From: Aureispira sp. CCB-E
GTDB lineage: Bacteria > Bacteroidota > Bacteroidia > Chitinophagales > Saprospiraceae
DNA length: 64,000 nucleotides
Assembly: GCF_031326345.1 (NCBI RefSeq)
Contig: NZ_CP133671.1
Coordinates: forward strand, 2,418,001 to 2,482,000
Direction of reading: 5' to 3'
Shown here: one piece after another, positions 41,720-51,133 of the stretch
Position numbering within the stretch: the first letter of the stretch is position 1
Layout of the letters: each line of letters opens with the position of its first letter
The notes under the pieces: generated by a model
Database searches by the model: none
What the model was told of the DNA's origin: nothing
Seen by the model: the letters and a program-made list of their open reading frames with translations, nothing else
Translations under genes and position numbers: made by a program

Positions 41720-42568
41720 ATGGGATGGTATAAACGTGATAAAGATAGTATAACGACTTCCACTTCTCAAAAGAAGGAAACTCCCGATGGGATTTGGCAC
41801 CAATGTAATGCCTGTAAGACCACTTCAACCGTTAAGGATTTAGTAGAGAACTTGTACGTATGCCCATCTTGTAATCAGCATGAGCGTATCGGTTCTCAAG
41901 AATATTTTGAGATTATTTTTGATAAGAGCAAATATACAGAAATGTACAGCGACATTATCGCGTATGATTTCTTAGAGTTTACAGATTTAAAACCTTATCA
42001 AGAGCGCTTAGATTCTGCTCGCAAGAAAACGGACTTAGATTCTGCAATGCGTGTGGCAAAAGGAAAGGTTCAAAAAATGGACTTGGTCATAGCAGCAATG
42101 GACTTTGGTTTTATTGGAGGTTCGATGGGGTCTGTAATGGGGGAAAAAGTATCTAAAGCAATAGATTACTGTATCGAACACAAAACACCATTTATGATCA
42201 TTTCTAAATCTGGTGGTGCTCGTATGATGGAATCTGCTTTTTCTTTGATGCAGATGGCTAAAATTTCGGCTAAGTTGACGCAACTAGCAGAAGCACAAGT
42301 GCCTTATTTATCTTTCTTGACGGATCCGACAACAGGAGGAGTTTCTGCCTCTTTTGCTATGTTGGGCGATTTTAACTTCTCGGAGCCTGGTGCTTTGATT
42401 GCCTTTGCAGGACCTCGTATTGTTAAAGAAACATTGAAGTTAAAAGAATTACCAAAAGGATTTCAGCGTGCTGAGTTCTTGATGGAAAGAGGATTCTTAG
42501 ATTTTATTGTTGAACGAAAAAATTTAAAAGATAAAATAGAGGATATCTTGTATATTCTAAAAAAATAA
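41720..42568 (+). CDS. accD: Acetyl-CoA carboxylase carboxyltransferase subunit beta
   Basis: A 282-residue subunit that, with AccA, moves the carboxyl group from biotin to acetyl-CoA to make malonyl-CoA for fatty acid synthesis. The zinc ribbon is CNAC (29-32) and CPSC (48-51). The carboxyltransferase core contains SGGARMMES and a TGGVSASFAMLGD segment, as in E. coli AccD. The length is normal. It stands alone after rimO with its own promoter. Confidence 0.95.
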   Translation: MGWYKRDKDSITTSTSQKKETPDGIWHQCNACKTTSTVKDLVENLYVCPSCNQHERIGSQEYFEIIFDKSKYTEMYSDIIAYDFLEFTDLKPYQERLDSARKKTDLDSAMRVAKGKVQKMDLVIAAMDFGFIGGSMGSVMGEKVSKAIDYCIEHKTPFMIISKSGGARMMESAFSLMQMAKISAKLTQLAEAQVPYLSFLTDPTTGGVSASFAMLGDFNFSEPGALIAFAGPRIVKETLKLKELPKGFQRAEFLMERGFLDFIVERKNLKDKIEDILYILKK

Positions 42569-42630
42569 TCAACCTATTATAAGTAGTACTTCTATTCGGA
42601 TAATAGATTTGCTACCCCATAATTTGATAT

Positions 42631-42664
42631 AAAAATGCCTGCTAATTTTTAGCAGGCATTTTTA
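42631..42664. terminator. Bidirectional terminator
   Basis: AAAAATGCCTGCTAA pairs with TTAGCAGGCATTTTT between the converging accD and START-domain genes. Confidence 0.85.
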
Positions 42665-42666
42665 GT

Positions 42667-43281
42667 TTACTCTAACATACGTTTTAAGGCTAATAAAACA
42701 TCGTATGGTCCTTCTACAATAGTGGAATTAACCAACCAGTCGGGAACAGAACCACCTAAGTCAGCAACAGATTGTTGAACTACTTTAATAATGCCGTTGC
42801 CTTGATCTATAAATAACCAATAGCCTTTGGAACGAGGGACGCGTACAATACCATCTTTTTTAGGGATATAATCAGGCAATGATTTCATGGTTACTTTTAC
42901 CTGATTGCCCGTTTTGGTAAAAACAGAATGTGTGATATTATCTCGATCTGCAACGGGCCAAGGAGCATTACCCAAGTTATAGGTAATAATGTCTGTTTTT
43001 GAATTTTCCTTTAGGTTGGATACTTCTATACTTCTTGCCATAAACGCCTTTCGTTGTACGGGGTCTCTATAGGCTTCTACCGCTTTTTCTAAGGTTGTCT
43101 TAATGTAAACGGTTGCTCGGTATTCTTTAATGCTCCAACCATCAATAAAACGAGTTTCTATTTTAACGCCATTTTTTTCTTTGGCAACTTTCCAAGTACT
43201 TTGAGCATGAGATATTTGAAAGCTAAAAGAAAGCCCTAATGTTAGTAGTAGAGCACAGAAGGAGTGATGAAGTGTCTGCAT
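42667..43281 (-). CDS. START-domain lipid-binding protein, exported
   Basis: A 204-residue protein with a signal peptide (residues 1-26, SFCALLLTLGLSFSF...HAQ) and a START-like fold. WKVAKEKNGVKIETRFIDG at the start, NAPWPVADRDNI in the middle and GYWLFIDQGNGIIKVVQQS later match bacterial START/SRPBCC proteins, which hold lipids in a deep pocket. The substrate is unknown. A single gene with its own terminator. Confidence 0.75.
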   Translation of the reverse strand: MQTLHHSFCALLLTLGLSFSFQISHAQSTWKVAKEKNGVKIETRFIDGWSIKEYRATVYIKTTLEKAVEAYRDPVQRKAFMARSIEVSNLKENSKTDIITYNLGNAPWPVADRDNITHSVFTKTGNQVKVTMKSLPDYIPKKDGIVRVPRSKGYWLFIDQGNGIIKVVQQSVADLGGSVPDWLVNSTIVEGPYDVLLALKRMLE

Positions 43282-43716
43282 TTGATGATAGTTTTTTGTT
43301 TGTTGTTTTTGGGTTCAACAAACGATGTTTTTTGAGATTGTTACGATATGAATTGACGACAATAGATGCACTTTTATGTAGTCGTCACTTCAAACCTTAT
43401 AATATAAGCTAAATTGATCAATAATGCAATTACAAAAGTTAATTAAACGTTTGATAAGACTCTATATTAGTATTTTTTGATATTTAAATTCTTGATTATT
43501 AGTTGTTAAAACAATGTGTTTTTATGAAAAACAAAAAAAGTGCCGCCTTTAAACTTGGGCAACACTTTTTTAATAAGCGGTCAAAATAAACCGTGTAATA
43601 AACTATTCTAGTTTTATTGGCTATCAACGTAAAATAAAAATAGCGGACTATTGGATGTTTTTTAACAATGAAAGCGAATAAAAATAATTCTTTTGAGACA
43701 GAAAACTACTGGTCAA
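43282..43716. other. Intergenic stretch with hairpin
   Basis: No gene seen. AAAAAAGTG...CACTTTTTT around 43534-43571 forms a terminator-like hairpin. Confidence 0.4.
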
Positions 43717-46128
43717 TTATTGTAGCATCGCATCTAATATTTGATGGTTAAAATGTTCTGTCGATTGTACAAAAGCGAACTTAGCTCCTAATTTCTTTTT
43801 TGTTAACTCTGCTGTATAGGCTAAGTCTAGGACTTCACATCCTACTTGTTGGGCTCTTTCTAATGATTGAAATAAAATTTGTTTGTAGGTATTATGAGTT
43901 TTGACATAATTGTAATCTAATCCTACTAGCATAGCATTGTAGGTACTTCCATTGATTTCGCTAAATAAAATTCCAACCAAAACAGGTGATGTTGCGCCTT
44001 CTACAAATTCTGGTTTTAGGTAGAGTTGAATAACATCGTAGTTGTTATTGGCGCACATAGCTTTAAAATAATGCTTGGGTAACTTGAATACATTCAGTTC
44101 TAAAGCTTTCTCAAATACAGCCGAATAAAGTTGATAACAAGCATCTATTTCTGATTCCGATTGAGGCTTATTGGTACGCACTATAAATCTATCTTCAAAC
44201 TGCAAGATTTCTTTTCGGACATTATAGCGATACTTTTGACCTAGTTGAGTCAAATAAGTTGCTCGATCATTCCAAGCTAAAGACTCTACAATACAATTGT
44301 CTAGGAGGTTGTAGTTGATTAATCCCAATTCTAAAAATACTTGTTCTAGTTCTTTGTCTTCGTACCCTACAAAGTCTCGCAACATCAACTTAGTAGCGCC
44401 TACTTGTTCCATGGTCTCTTGCATTGCTTTTACCAATAAAGCTAGAGCTTCCTTCCAGTTATTGTGTTCTCGATTAATATAAACATGCTCTCCTTTTGTA
44501 ATCATAGAACCTGTCATGACATTTTTAGAGCTAAGGACATAAGGATCTTCTTGGCGCATCAACTCAACTTTGGCAGAAACAGAAGCAGGAGAAAACATAT
44601 CATCTTTGACTAGGGCAGTGGTAAAGAATGTTTTTAAAACAATAGTACCTTGTGAGTCTTTGATGGTTACATACTGGAATTTCCAGTTATTTTCAGGTGC
44701 TGAATTGCCTTGAAAACATTGTTCTACCAGTTTTAAATTATCATAGTTTAAATTGCCATTATTGATAAATAGTTGATCCCATTCTTTTTTATGAACCTTA
44801 TTGATGGAATCTTTTATTTCAATTTGTAAACTAGTCCTGCTTTCTTTTTCAGAATCTTGGGAACCGTTAATACTGATATTAAAGCTTGGGATGTCAAATA
44901 CTTTGCTAACATAGGCACAACTACTACCTGCATCTATTAGTGCATGCAGATAATTTACTTGCAATGCTTCCAACATATTATTGATGTCTTGCTTGCTTAA
45001 ATTATTATTAATCATAAAACGGACGCCACTTTTTTTCATTGGTACTGCTGGAAAAGCTGCAGAATTTAAGTAAAAACCATCGTCTTTCATTTTGCTGACA
45101 ATATCATAGGTAATAGCGGGTAAGCCAGCGGGAATAAAAAACAGAGGGCTATCTGTTTGCATGAATTGAGGTAAGGATAACTCATTAAGTCGAGTATTGG
45201 TATAATCAATTAATTCTCTTAATTCTGCCTGCCGTTCTTCTAAGGCTTGGGACATATGGAATTTGATCGAAGCACATGCGGCTCCCAACATTGGAGGTTG
45301 TATGGGACCGCAAAAAATATAGGTAGAGCCGCAGTTACGAACCTTCTCTTCCATTTCCGCATTGGGAAACACCATACATCCACCTGCTGCACCAAATGAT
45401 TTGTTGAGAGATACCGCTAAAACCATTTTATTATGATGCTTCATATGGCTGCGGACAACGCCCACACCATTCTTGCCCGTCCAGCTCATTCCGTGGGCAT
45501 CATCAATATACAAGTGAAACTTTTTGTATTGATCCATCAAGGCTTCCAAGGCTTGAAAAGGAGCAAAGTCTCCATACATTGAGTAGACCCCATCTGCGAA
45601 ATACCATATTTTGTCGTGCTTGTTATTTAAGTGCTGAATCTTTTTTTCTAAAGATTCCATGCAGTTGTGGCGAATAATGTAAACGGGAACTTTTCGAGCT
45701 TTAAGTAGTTGTGTTGCCATTTGAATGCTCGAATGGACTTGCAAGTCTAAGATGATGGCATCGTTGTCACCAACAATAACAGGTAAAGTAGCTAGGTGTC
45801 CTAGAGTAGTGCTAGCTGTAACAATAGTTGGTTTTTCAAAAATAGTATTTAAAGAATGTTCTAACTCATGATATAATCCTAAAGAAAGATAAGTTCTGGA
45901 GGAAGAGAATTGAGTGCCATATTTGGTGACGGCATCAATAACGCCTTCTTTGAGCATGGGGTGAGTTTCTAAACCCAGATAGCTGCAAGAACCAAAATTG
46001 ACTAAGGAATTGCCATTAATAGTGACTACTTGACCATCTAAATTTTCATCTTCTGTATGATGATGTATTAAGCCTCTGTTACTTCCATCTTTTACAATTT
46101 GATTTAATATATCTACTGCGCTTGCCAT
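43717..46128 (-). CDS. Alpha-oxoamine synthase-type aminotransferase fused to a GNAT-like domain
   Basis: An 803-residue two-domain protein. Residues 1-400 are a fold-type I PLP enzyme of the AOS group (KBL, BioF, serine palmitoyltransferase): catalytic Lys243 in SLNKSFGAAGG, the PLP Asp/His in YIDDAHG (210-212). From about 430 on the sequence resembles a GNAT acyltransferase with a double domain ending in LGLDYNYVKTHNTYK. AOS enzymes join an amino acid with an acyl-CoA, and the second domain could acylate the product. A role in making unusual lipids, such as the sulfonolipids or sphingolipids of this phylum, is possible but unproved. Confidence 0.75.
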   Translation of the reverse strand: MASAVDILNQIVKDGSNRGLIHHHTEDENLDGQVVTINGNSLVNFGSCSYLGLETHPMLKEGVIDAVTKYGTQFSSSRTYLSLGLYHELEHSLNTIFEKPTIVTASTTLGHLATLPVIVGDNDAIILDLQVHSSIQMATQLLKARKVPVYIIRHNCMESLEKKIQHLNNKHDKIWYFADGVYSMYGDFAPFQALEALMDQYKKFHLYIDDAHGMSWTGKNGVGVVRSHMKHHNKMVLAVSLNKSFGAAGGCMVFPNAEMEEKVRNCGSTYIFCGPIQPPMLGAACASIKFHMSQALEERQAELRELIDYTNTRLNELSLPQFMQTDSPLFFIPAGLPAITYDIVSKMKDDGFYLNSAAFPAVPMKKSGVRFMINNNLSKQDINNMLEALQVNYLHALIDAGSSCAYVSKVFDIPSFNISINGSQDSEKESRTSLQIEIKDSINKVHKKEWDQLFINNGNLNYDNLKLVEQCFQGNSAPENNWKFQYVTIKDSQGTIVLKTFFTTALVKDDMFSPASVSAKVELMRQEDPYVLSSKNVMTGSMITKGEHVYINREHNNWKEALALLVKAMQETMEQVGATKLMLRDFVGYEDKELEQVFLELGLINYNLLDNCIVESLAWNDRATYLTQLGQKYRYNVRKEILQFEDRFIVRTNKPQSESEIDACYQLYSAVFEKALELNVFKLPKHYFKAMCANNNYDVIQLYLKPEFVEGATSPVLVGILFSEINGSTYNAMLVGLDYNYVKTHNTYKQILFQSLERAQQVGCEVLDLAYTAELTKKKLGAKFAFVQSTEHFNHQILDAMLQ

Positions 46129-46233
46129 GATTTTGTGTTGTATTTAGATTTTTACATTAAAATATTGAAGCTTCCTACATCAACAAGTCGGCAAACGAAC
46201 TTCTTCCCCCTAAAAGAAAATTAAAAAAGTAAA

Positions 46234-47028
46234 TTATCGAACGGCTACACGTGCAATCATTTTGTAGTATAACCAAGGTATAAAACGCTTGATATAGACC
46301 ATGATAACTTCTTTTTTGCCGATGTAAACTTTCTTCTTTTTTTTCACTATTGCTTGCAACATCTTTTGGGCAAAGACATCCACCTGCATGCCGTTACTTT
46401 GTCGATTATCCATGCTACCTTGAGCTTGACCATCTCCAACAAAAGCATTGATAGAGACATTGGTTTTGATAAAGCCAGGGCTGATTAAGGTTACATCTAT
46501 GGAATTGTTTACCAGTTCGGCTCTTAAAGAATCAAAAAAACCGTGCAAGGCGTGTTTGGTGGCAGCATAAGCGGAACGGTAGGGGGTTCCAAAAACTCCA
46601 GTAAGACTAGTGACCGTTACAAAATGCCCTTTTTGTCGTTTTAAGAAATGGGGTAGGAGGGCTTTGGTTAAGGCAATGGTGCCAAGGTAATTAATGTCCA
46701 TCAAGCGTTTGTCTACTTCAAAAATAGTATCTTGAGCTAGCGAACGCTGAGAAATTCCTCCATTATTGATTAAGATGTCAATGGGACCTCTCTCTTGGAT
46801 TACTTTCTGTACGATACTAGGAATTTTGTCATGCTGTTCTAAGTCTAAGGTTTGTACATATACCTCTTGGCAAGTTTTTTGGCAAGTTTGTTGAACCTGC
46901 TTTAATACAGCTGTTTTTCTACTGGACAAAATTAGAACAGCACCTTGTTTTGCCAAGGCATAAGCCAATGCTTCTCCAATGCCAGAAGAAGCTCCCGTGA
47001 TCCAAATTACTTTGTTTTTAAATGTCAT
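46234..47028 (-). CDS. Short-chain dehydrogenase/reductase
   Basis: A 264-residue SDR oxidoreductase. The NAD(P)-binding GASSGIG is at 11-17, NNGG at 88-91, catalytic Ser in the TSLTGVFG region, and YAATKHA (YxxxK). The C-terminus is basic with hydrophobic residues (IPWLYYKMIA), a common membrane-attachment feature. It lies 105 bp upstream of the AOS/GNAT gene in the same direction, so a joint lipid pathway (3-ketoacyl-type reduction after AOS condensation) is plausible. Confidence 0.85.
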   Translation of the reverse strand: MTFKNKVIWITGASSGIGEALAYALAKQGAVLILSSRKTAVLKQVQQTCQKTCQEVYVQTLDLEQHDKIPSIVQKVIQERGPIDILINNGGISQRSLAQDTIFEVDKRLMDINYLGTIALTKALLPHFLKRQKGHFVTVTSLTGVFGTPYRSAYAATKHALHGFFDSLRAELVNNSIDVTLISPGFIKTNVSINAFVGDGQAQGSMDNRQSNGMQVDVFAQKMLQAIVKKKKKVYIGKKEVIMVYIKRFIPWLYYKMIARVAVR

Positions 47029-47237
47029 AATGGTGATTTGTTGTATAAAAAAATGACTTGGCTAAGTACTCAAAAGATAATAAAAAACCACAAATTAGTA
47101 CTTGAAAATAAGCTGAAAACCAGCTTGGGTACTAATTTGTGGTTCGATTTAGGATACTTCTCTTTAGCTTTGTGGTAAATAAAACTCTACGAAGCTATAT
47201 GCTTGAAGTCTTAGCCTAAGTGTGTTGAGTCGTTTTG
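47029..47237. other. Intergenic stretch
   Basis: About 200 bp without a clear gene. CACAAATTAGTAC and GTACTAATTTGTG form a 13-bp perfect inverted repeat around 47090-47143, possibly a terminator-like or regulatory hairpin. Confidence 0.45.
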
Positions 47238-48800
47238 CTAATTTTTGTCCAAAGCAATCACAACAACGGCAACGTCTTGTTTGGCTGTAGCACTTTGTTT
47301 AAAAGCAATTAATTTGCCCGATTTATTGGTGTAATTTAAATTCTGAAATGCCCGATTACCAACAGCAGCCATTACATTATCATAAAAATTATTGTTGCCT
47401 GCTTGGTCGATTCTTTGTTGAATTTGGTCAGGATTTAATTCATTTTTAGAATAGACAATTGCCATAAAGTCACGAGTACCCTCATCGTCTGCAAAAAACT
47501 TCCCATTTCGAGGGAAAAGGCGTGTCCCTACAATTCCCATATACGAAGAATATTGGTCGGAAGGAGGAAAGATTTTTAAGGCTTTGCCTTGACGATTGCC
47601 ACTGTCCGCTTCCTTGCTAAAAACGTAGGTGAAACATTCTAAGGAGTTGGTGATTTCAATTTTTAGCTCTGTACCAATTTTGATAGGACTTGTTGTTTCA
47701 AAGAGATTATCTCGAACATTTTTTAAATCAAGAGTAGTGCCTCTAGCAACATCATACAAGCCGCATTCAATGGCAAAGTCTGTGGAAGAGGAAGTTGTTG
47801 CTTTTTGGTGAGGAAACACCCCATAAGCTTCTCTACAGAAGATTTTAAAATCATCATAATCTACAAAAACAAAACCTCTATCGCCCCATTCTGTTCCCCA
47901 ACTATTCTGAATTTCAAATTGTTTTTTGTTGTCATCATAACCAATTAGACACATAGCATGTCCTCCCAAATTGTTGACATTACGTTTTTCGGAGGCTCTA
48001 GGTTTCCATACTTTCTTGCCCATCATATCTTGAAAAGAATAGGGAACTTTAGCAGCAATAATTACAGGGGCTCCTTGTGCAATATTTTGTTTGACAGCTT
48101 CTAAGTCAACATCGTAGTTGCGCCCTGTTTTAGTCAAACGATTGTATCCTCGAATTCTATGTTGCAGAGCTTCTTGCAATTGTGCTTGTGAGGGCTGTTG
48201 GCTACAACTATTTTCATTATAAGGAAATTTAGAAAACTCCAACAAACCTTTTTGTTTCATATGTTCCAAGGCTTCACCAGTATAGGCGCCTTGACAGCCT
48301 CTAATGCCAATTTGGTTGTACAAAAAAGAGGGGCTATAAGCAATGGTATTGGGATTGGCACCCGTACTTGCTGCTTCTAAGATCGTTCTAGCAGCATAGG
48401 CACTAGCCCAACCCACACAAGAACCTTGGCTCCCTTGATTGAGTGGTCTAGGAGCATATTCTCGCAAGGAGACTTTGGCAGGGAGACTATATTTGCTAGA
48501 AGAAGAAGAAAGTGCTGCAAAAACTTTTGATTCGTCGTATTTCTCTTGACTAATTTCACAACCCATTCTGTAAATATCTTGCGAGTTGTTATCATTGGTA
48601 GGTGTAGAAATGCCAGGACCCATTATAAAAAAGGCAATGGCACCAATGATAATAATAGGAACTGCAAATTTAGGATATCGAAAAGCAAACATAATAATAG
48701 CCATGATAATTGCACTATTATTTCGGCCGCCACCTCCACCGCCTCGGTTACTGTTATTACCTCCATTATTGTCGTTGTCGGGTCTAAAACGTATTGCCAT
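47238..48800 (-). CDS. Membrane-anchored papain-like (C1) peptidase with DUF4384-like domain
   Basis: A 520-residue protein. The N-terminal glycine/asparagine-rich tract is followed by a TM segment (about 30-62). The C1 peptidase domain covers about 110-330 with the catalytic triad visible: GSQGSCVGWA (Cys128), GGHAMCLIG (His281) and QNSWG (Asn299). The C-terminal part (about 345-500) fits the DUF4384-type beta domain (KIFPPSD, then IVGTRLFP). A complete triad suggests activity at the cell surface. Substrate unknown. Confidence 0.85.
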   Translation of the reverse strand: MAIRFRPDNDNNGGNNSNRGGGGGGRNNSAIIMAIIMFAFRYPKFAVPIIIIGAIAFFIMGPGISTPTNDNNSQDIYRMGCEISQEKYDESKVFAALSSSSSKYSLPAKVSLREYAPRPLNQGSQGSCVGWASAYAARTILEAASTGANPNTIAYSPSFLYNQIGIRGCQGAYTGEALEHMKQKGLLEFSKFPYNENSCSQQPSQAQLQEALQHRIRGYNRLTKTGRNYDVDLEAVKQNIAQGAPVIIAAKVPYSFQDMMGKKVWKPRASEKRNVNNLGGHAMCLIGYDDNKKQFEIQNSWGTEWGDRGFVFVDYDDFKIFCREAYGVFPHQKATTSSSTDFAIECGLYDVARGTTLDLKNVRDNLFETTSPIKIGTELKIEITNSLECFTYVFSKEADSGNRQGKALKIFPPSDQYSSYMGIVGTRLFPRNGKFFADDEGTRDFMAIVYSKNELNPDQIQQRIDQAGNNNFYDNVMAAVGNRAFQNLNYTNKSGKLIAFKQSATAKQDVAVVVIALDKN

Positions 48801-48871
48801 TTTGTATAGAATTGTAGTAATTAAAAGATGGTTTGAGTATAGTATTGATACTGTGTGGTTCTTGTGAACAT

Positions 48872-48944
48872 TACTCCGTTGCTTTTTTACGTTTTTACTT
48901 CGTGAGCCTGCGGGTTCGTAGAAAAACTAAAAAAGCAACGGAGT
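48872..48944. terminator. Long inverted repeat
   Basis: A 16-bp perfect stem (ACTCCGTTGCTTTTTT with its complement) around a 40-nt loop, with T and A tracts on the sides. It lies upstream of the C1 peptidase gene, so it can block read-through from either side. A copy of its GTTGCTTTTTTA string recurs at 49679. Confidence 0.6.
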
Positions 48945-49048
48945 ATTATGTGAAGTAATGTCGTATTTAAGATACAAAATAAACTAAGAATTTATGTAAC
49001 TGGGACTAAAAAAGGAGTTGGGTGTCTAAAACGAGAAAGGGAATGATT

Positions 49049-49657
49049 TTAAACCCCAAATTTGTGACGCACCTCTTGAGGTAAATCTTCTAAGTAGTCC
49101 ACATCACTTAATAAGGGCAACTCTACGAAACTATAGTTTAAGGTATTAAAATCGTTTATGGTTGCTTGATACAAGCCTTCTGTACTCCATGCCTTGTTTT
49201 GAAAAATAGCAGGTTCTAAACGGCGCATACCCAATAAGTAATATCCTCCATCTTTGGCAGGACCAATAACAAAATCGTGGTTTAAAAGTGCTTCAAAGGC
49301 TTGATTGATAATCTCTGTTGTCAATTCGTAGCAATCGCTACCAATAATAAGCACACGTTCGTAATTATCCGCAAAGGCAACTTCAAATCCTGCTTGCATC
49401 TTTTTTCCTAAATCTCCTTTTTCTTGAAGCGTTTTGGAAAATTGCTTATCAGAGAAAGCATCATCAGACGCGATGTGGTTAGAATAAAAGACACGTTTAT
49501 CTCCATTTGCCGCAGCCGTTAAATGAGCGGTATGTTGCAATAAAAATTGATAAATTTCTAATGCTTTTTTATCGCCAACCGATGCTGCTAAGCGCGTTTT
49601 TGCAGTACCTAAAATAGGATTTTTAGCAAAAATCATTAACAAACCTTTTTTATTCAT
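49049..49657 (-). CDS. DUF2064/TIGR04282-type glycosyltransferase-like protein
   Basis: A 202-residue protein with the family pattern: MIFAKNPILGTAKTRLA at the N-terminus (nucleotide-binding P-rich and TRL), LIIGSDCYEL (DxD-like position) and VIGPAKDGGYYLLG. This group belongs to the GT-A fold and is annotated as a family involved in arsenosugar or lipid-linked sugar transfer, but the true substrate is uncertain. Complete length. Confidence 0.8.
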   Translation of the reverse strand: MNKKGLLMIFAKNPILGTAKTRLAASVGDKKALEIYQFLLQHTAHLTAAANGDKRVFYSNHIASDDAFSDKQFSKTLQEKGDLGKKMQAGFEVAFADNYERVLIIGSDCYELTTEIINQAFEALLNHDFVIGPAKDGGYYLLGMRRLEPAIFQNKAWSTEGLYQATINDFNTLNYSFVELPLLSDVDYLEDLPQEVRHKFGV

Positions 49658-49918
49658 GTATATGATGTTTAGTAGTTCGTTGCTTTTTTATCTTTTTGGT
49701 AAAAAAGCACATTTATATTAGTTTACTTCGTGAGCGCTGTGCTTTTAGTTAGCTGCGCTGCTACTGCGTGGTTTCAACGAACTATTGTGATGTTTAAACT
49801 TATACGATTTAGAACGTGGGGGCTTTGCTTTTAGCTAACGACACTGTTACTACGTAGTTTACACAAAGTATGGGGAGCGTTTTACACTATAATAACTTTT
49901 GTACAATAGTCAATTGTT
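49658..49918. other. Intergenic stretch with dispersed motif
   Basis: About 260 bp without a gene. It holds two copies of CAACGAACTA or its complement (49673-49682 and 49775-49784), part of a motif scattered over this region. Confidence 0.45.
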
Positions 49919-50434
49919 TTAATAAACTATTGTCATCTCCGACTGTATCCATTTGCCCCAAGAAGGAGCATATCCATGAATGCTATCTATCAATTGATTA
50001 TTAGTATTAACAACAGGATGTCCTTGGTTGACCCATTCAAAAATTCCCCCATACAGATTGTATACATTAGTAAACCCCATTTCTAACAATTGTTCACCAA
50101 TACGCTCACTACGATACCCGACAGAACAATATACCAAAATTGCTTGATTTTTGGATAAGGTGTCAATAACTTGTTTGTTCATAGTAGGGTAGCCGACCCA
50201 AATAGCATTGGGCAAACTGCTGATTGCAAACTCTTCGGCAGCGCGGGTATCTAAAACAACATAGGAACTGAGTTGCGCTGTTTGATTGGGATAAACAAAA
50301 GGAACCGTTTTGCTGTACAATGCTTCTAGCATCTGATTGTAATTGGATGCTGTTAAAACGCGAATCCATTTTATCCCGAAAAAAGCAATGAGGCCAATAG
50401 TAAGGAGTATTCCTGTTAGAAGAACATATTTCAT
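49919..50434 (-). CDS. Membrane-anchored rhodanese-domain protein
   Basis: A 171-residue protein with an N-terminal TM segment (residues 5-23) and a rhodanese domain: LDTRAAEEF, then the active-site loop VYCSVGYRSERIG with catalytic Cys, and NLYGGIFEWVNQGHP near the C-terminus. Rhodaneses move sulfane sulfur or bind thiol-reactive anions. The anchor places it at the membrane, facing the periplasm. No neighbour reveals the specific substrate. Confidence 0.85.
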   Translation of the reverse strand: MKYVLLTGILLTIGLIAFFGIKWIRVLTASNYNQMLEALYSKTVPFVYPNQTAQLSSYVVLDTRAAEEFAISSLPNAIWVGYPTMNKQVIDTLSKNQAILVYCSVGYRSERIGEQLLEMGFTNVYNLYGGIFEWVNQGHPVVNTNNQLIDSIHGYAPSWGKWIQSEMTIVY

Positions 50435-50557
50435 TGATACATTTTATTTTTGATGGCAAAATGTAGGGTAAAAGAATAGACATGATCACGAATAGAGTTG
50501 TATCGTCGAGAAGGCAAGATTTTTTTGAAGGACAAGAAAAAACGCCAATTCATATAA

Positions 50558-51133
50558 TTAACTCCAAATTTTTCGAATAATTCCGAGCCAAGCACTAATT
50601 TGGTAAACAAACCAAGCTAAAAAACAGCCTAAAAAACTACCTGTTATGACATCCAAAGGATAGTGCACCCCAACGTAGACTTGACCATAAGCTACTAATG
50701 CAGCCCAAAGAAACAAAGCTATAAAATAGCTCTTTTTCCATGTCATTCTAAAAATTAAAAAAAGTTGCATCGTCACTGCAAAATGATTGGTGGCATGCGA
50801 AGAAGTAAAACTAAACCCACTCCCACAAGCAACTAATGTTCGAACATCAGAGAGCTGAGTATTATTACAAGGGCGCACTCGTTCTACTGCTTTTTTGATC
50901 CATTCGCTGCTAATATGATCGGCTAAGGCAATGGTGAGCCCGAGGACGATTAAGACCCAAATTGTCTTCCAACCTCTGTCTTTACCAATGACCAAGAGTA
51001 ATAGAATATAAAGTGGAATCCATGTCGTCTTGGTACGCCAATAAACAAGTACAGTATCTAAGCACGCATTGTACCATTGTGTATTAATCAGAAGAAAGAG
51101 TTTTTCATCCCATTGTAATAATAATTCTAGCAT
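50558..51133 (-). CDS. PAP2-family phosphatase
   Basis: A 191-residue integral membrane phosphatase with five or six TM helices. The three PAP2 motifs are present: KKAVERVRP, SFTSSHATNHF and YVGVHYPLDVITG. Such enzymes remove phosphate from lipid pyrophosphates, e.g. undecaprenyl pyrophosphate (BacA/PgpB type), supporting cell wall lipid recycling. The start overlaps the stop of the methyltransferase at 51127 by 7 bp, so they form an operon. Confidence 0.85.
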   Translation of the reverse strand: MLELLLQWDEKLFLLINTQWYNACLDTVLVYWRTKTTWIPLYILLLLVIGKDRGWKTIWVLIVLGLTIALADHISSEWIKKAVERVRPCNNTQLSDVRTLVACGSGFSFTSSHATNHFAVTMQLFLIFRMTWKKSYFIALFLWAALVAYGQVYVGVHYPLDVITGSFLGCFLAWFVYQISAWLGIIRKIWS

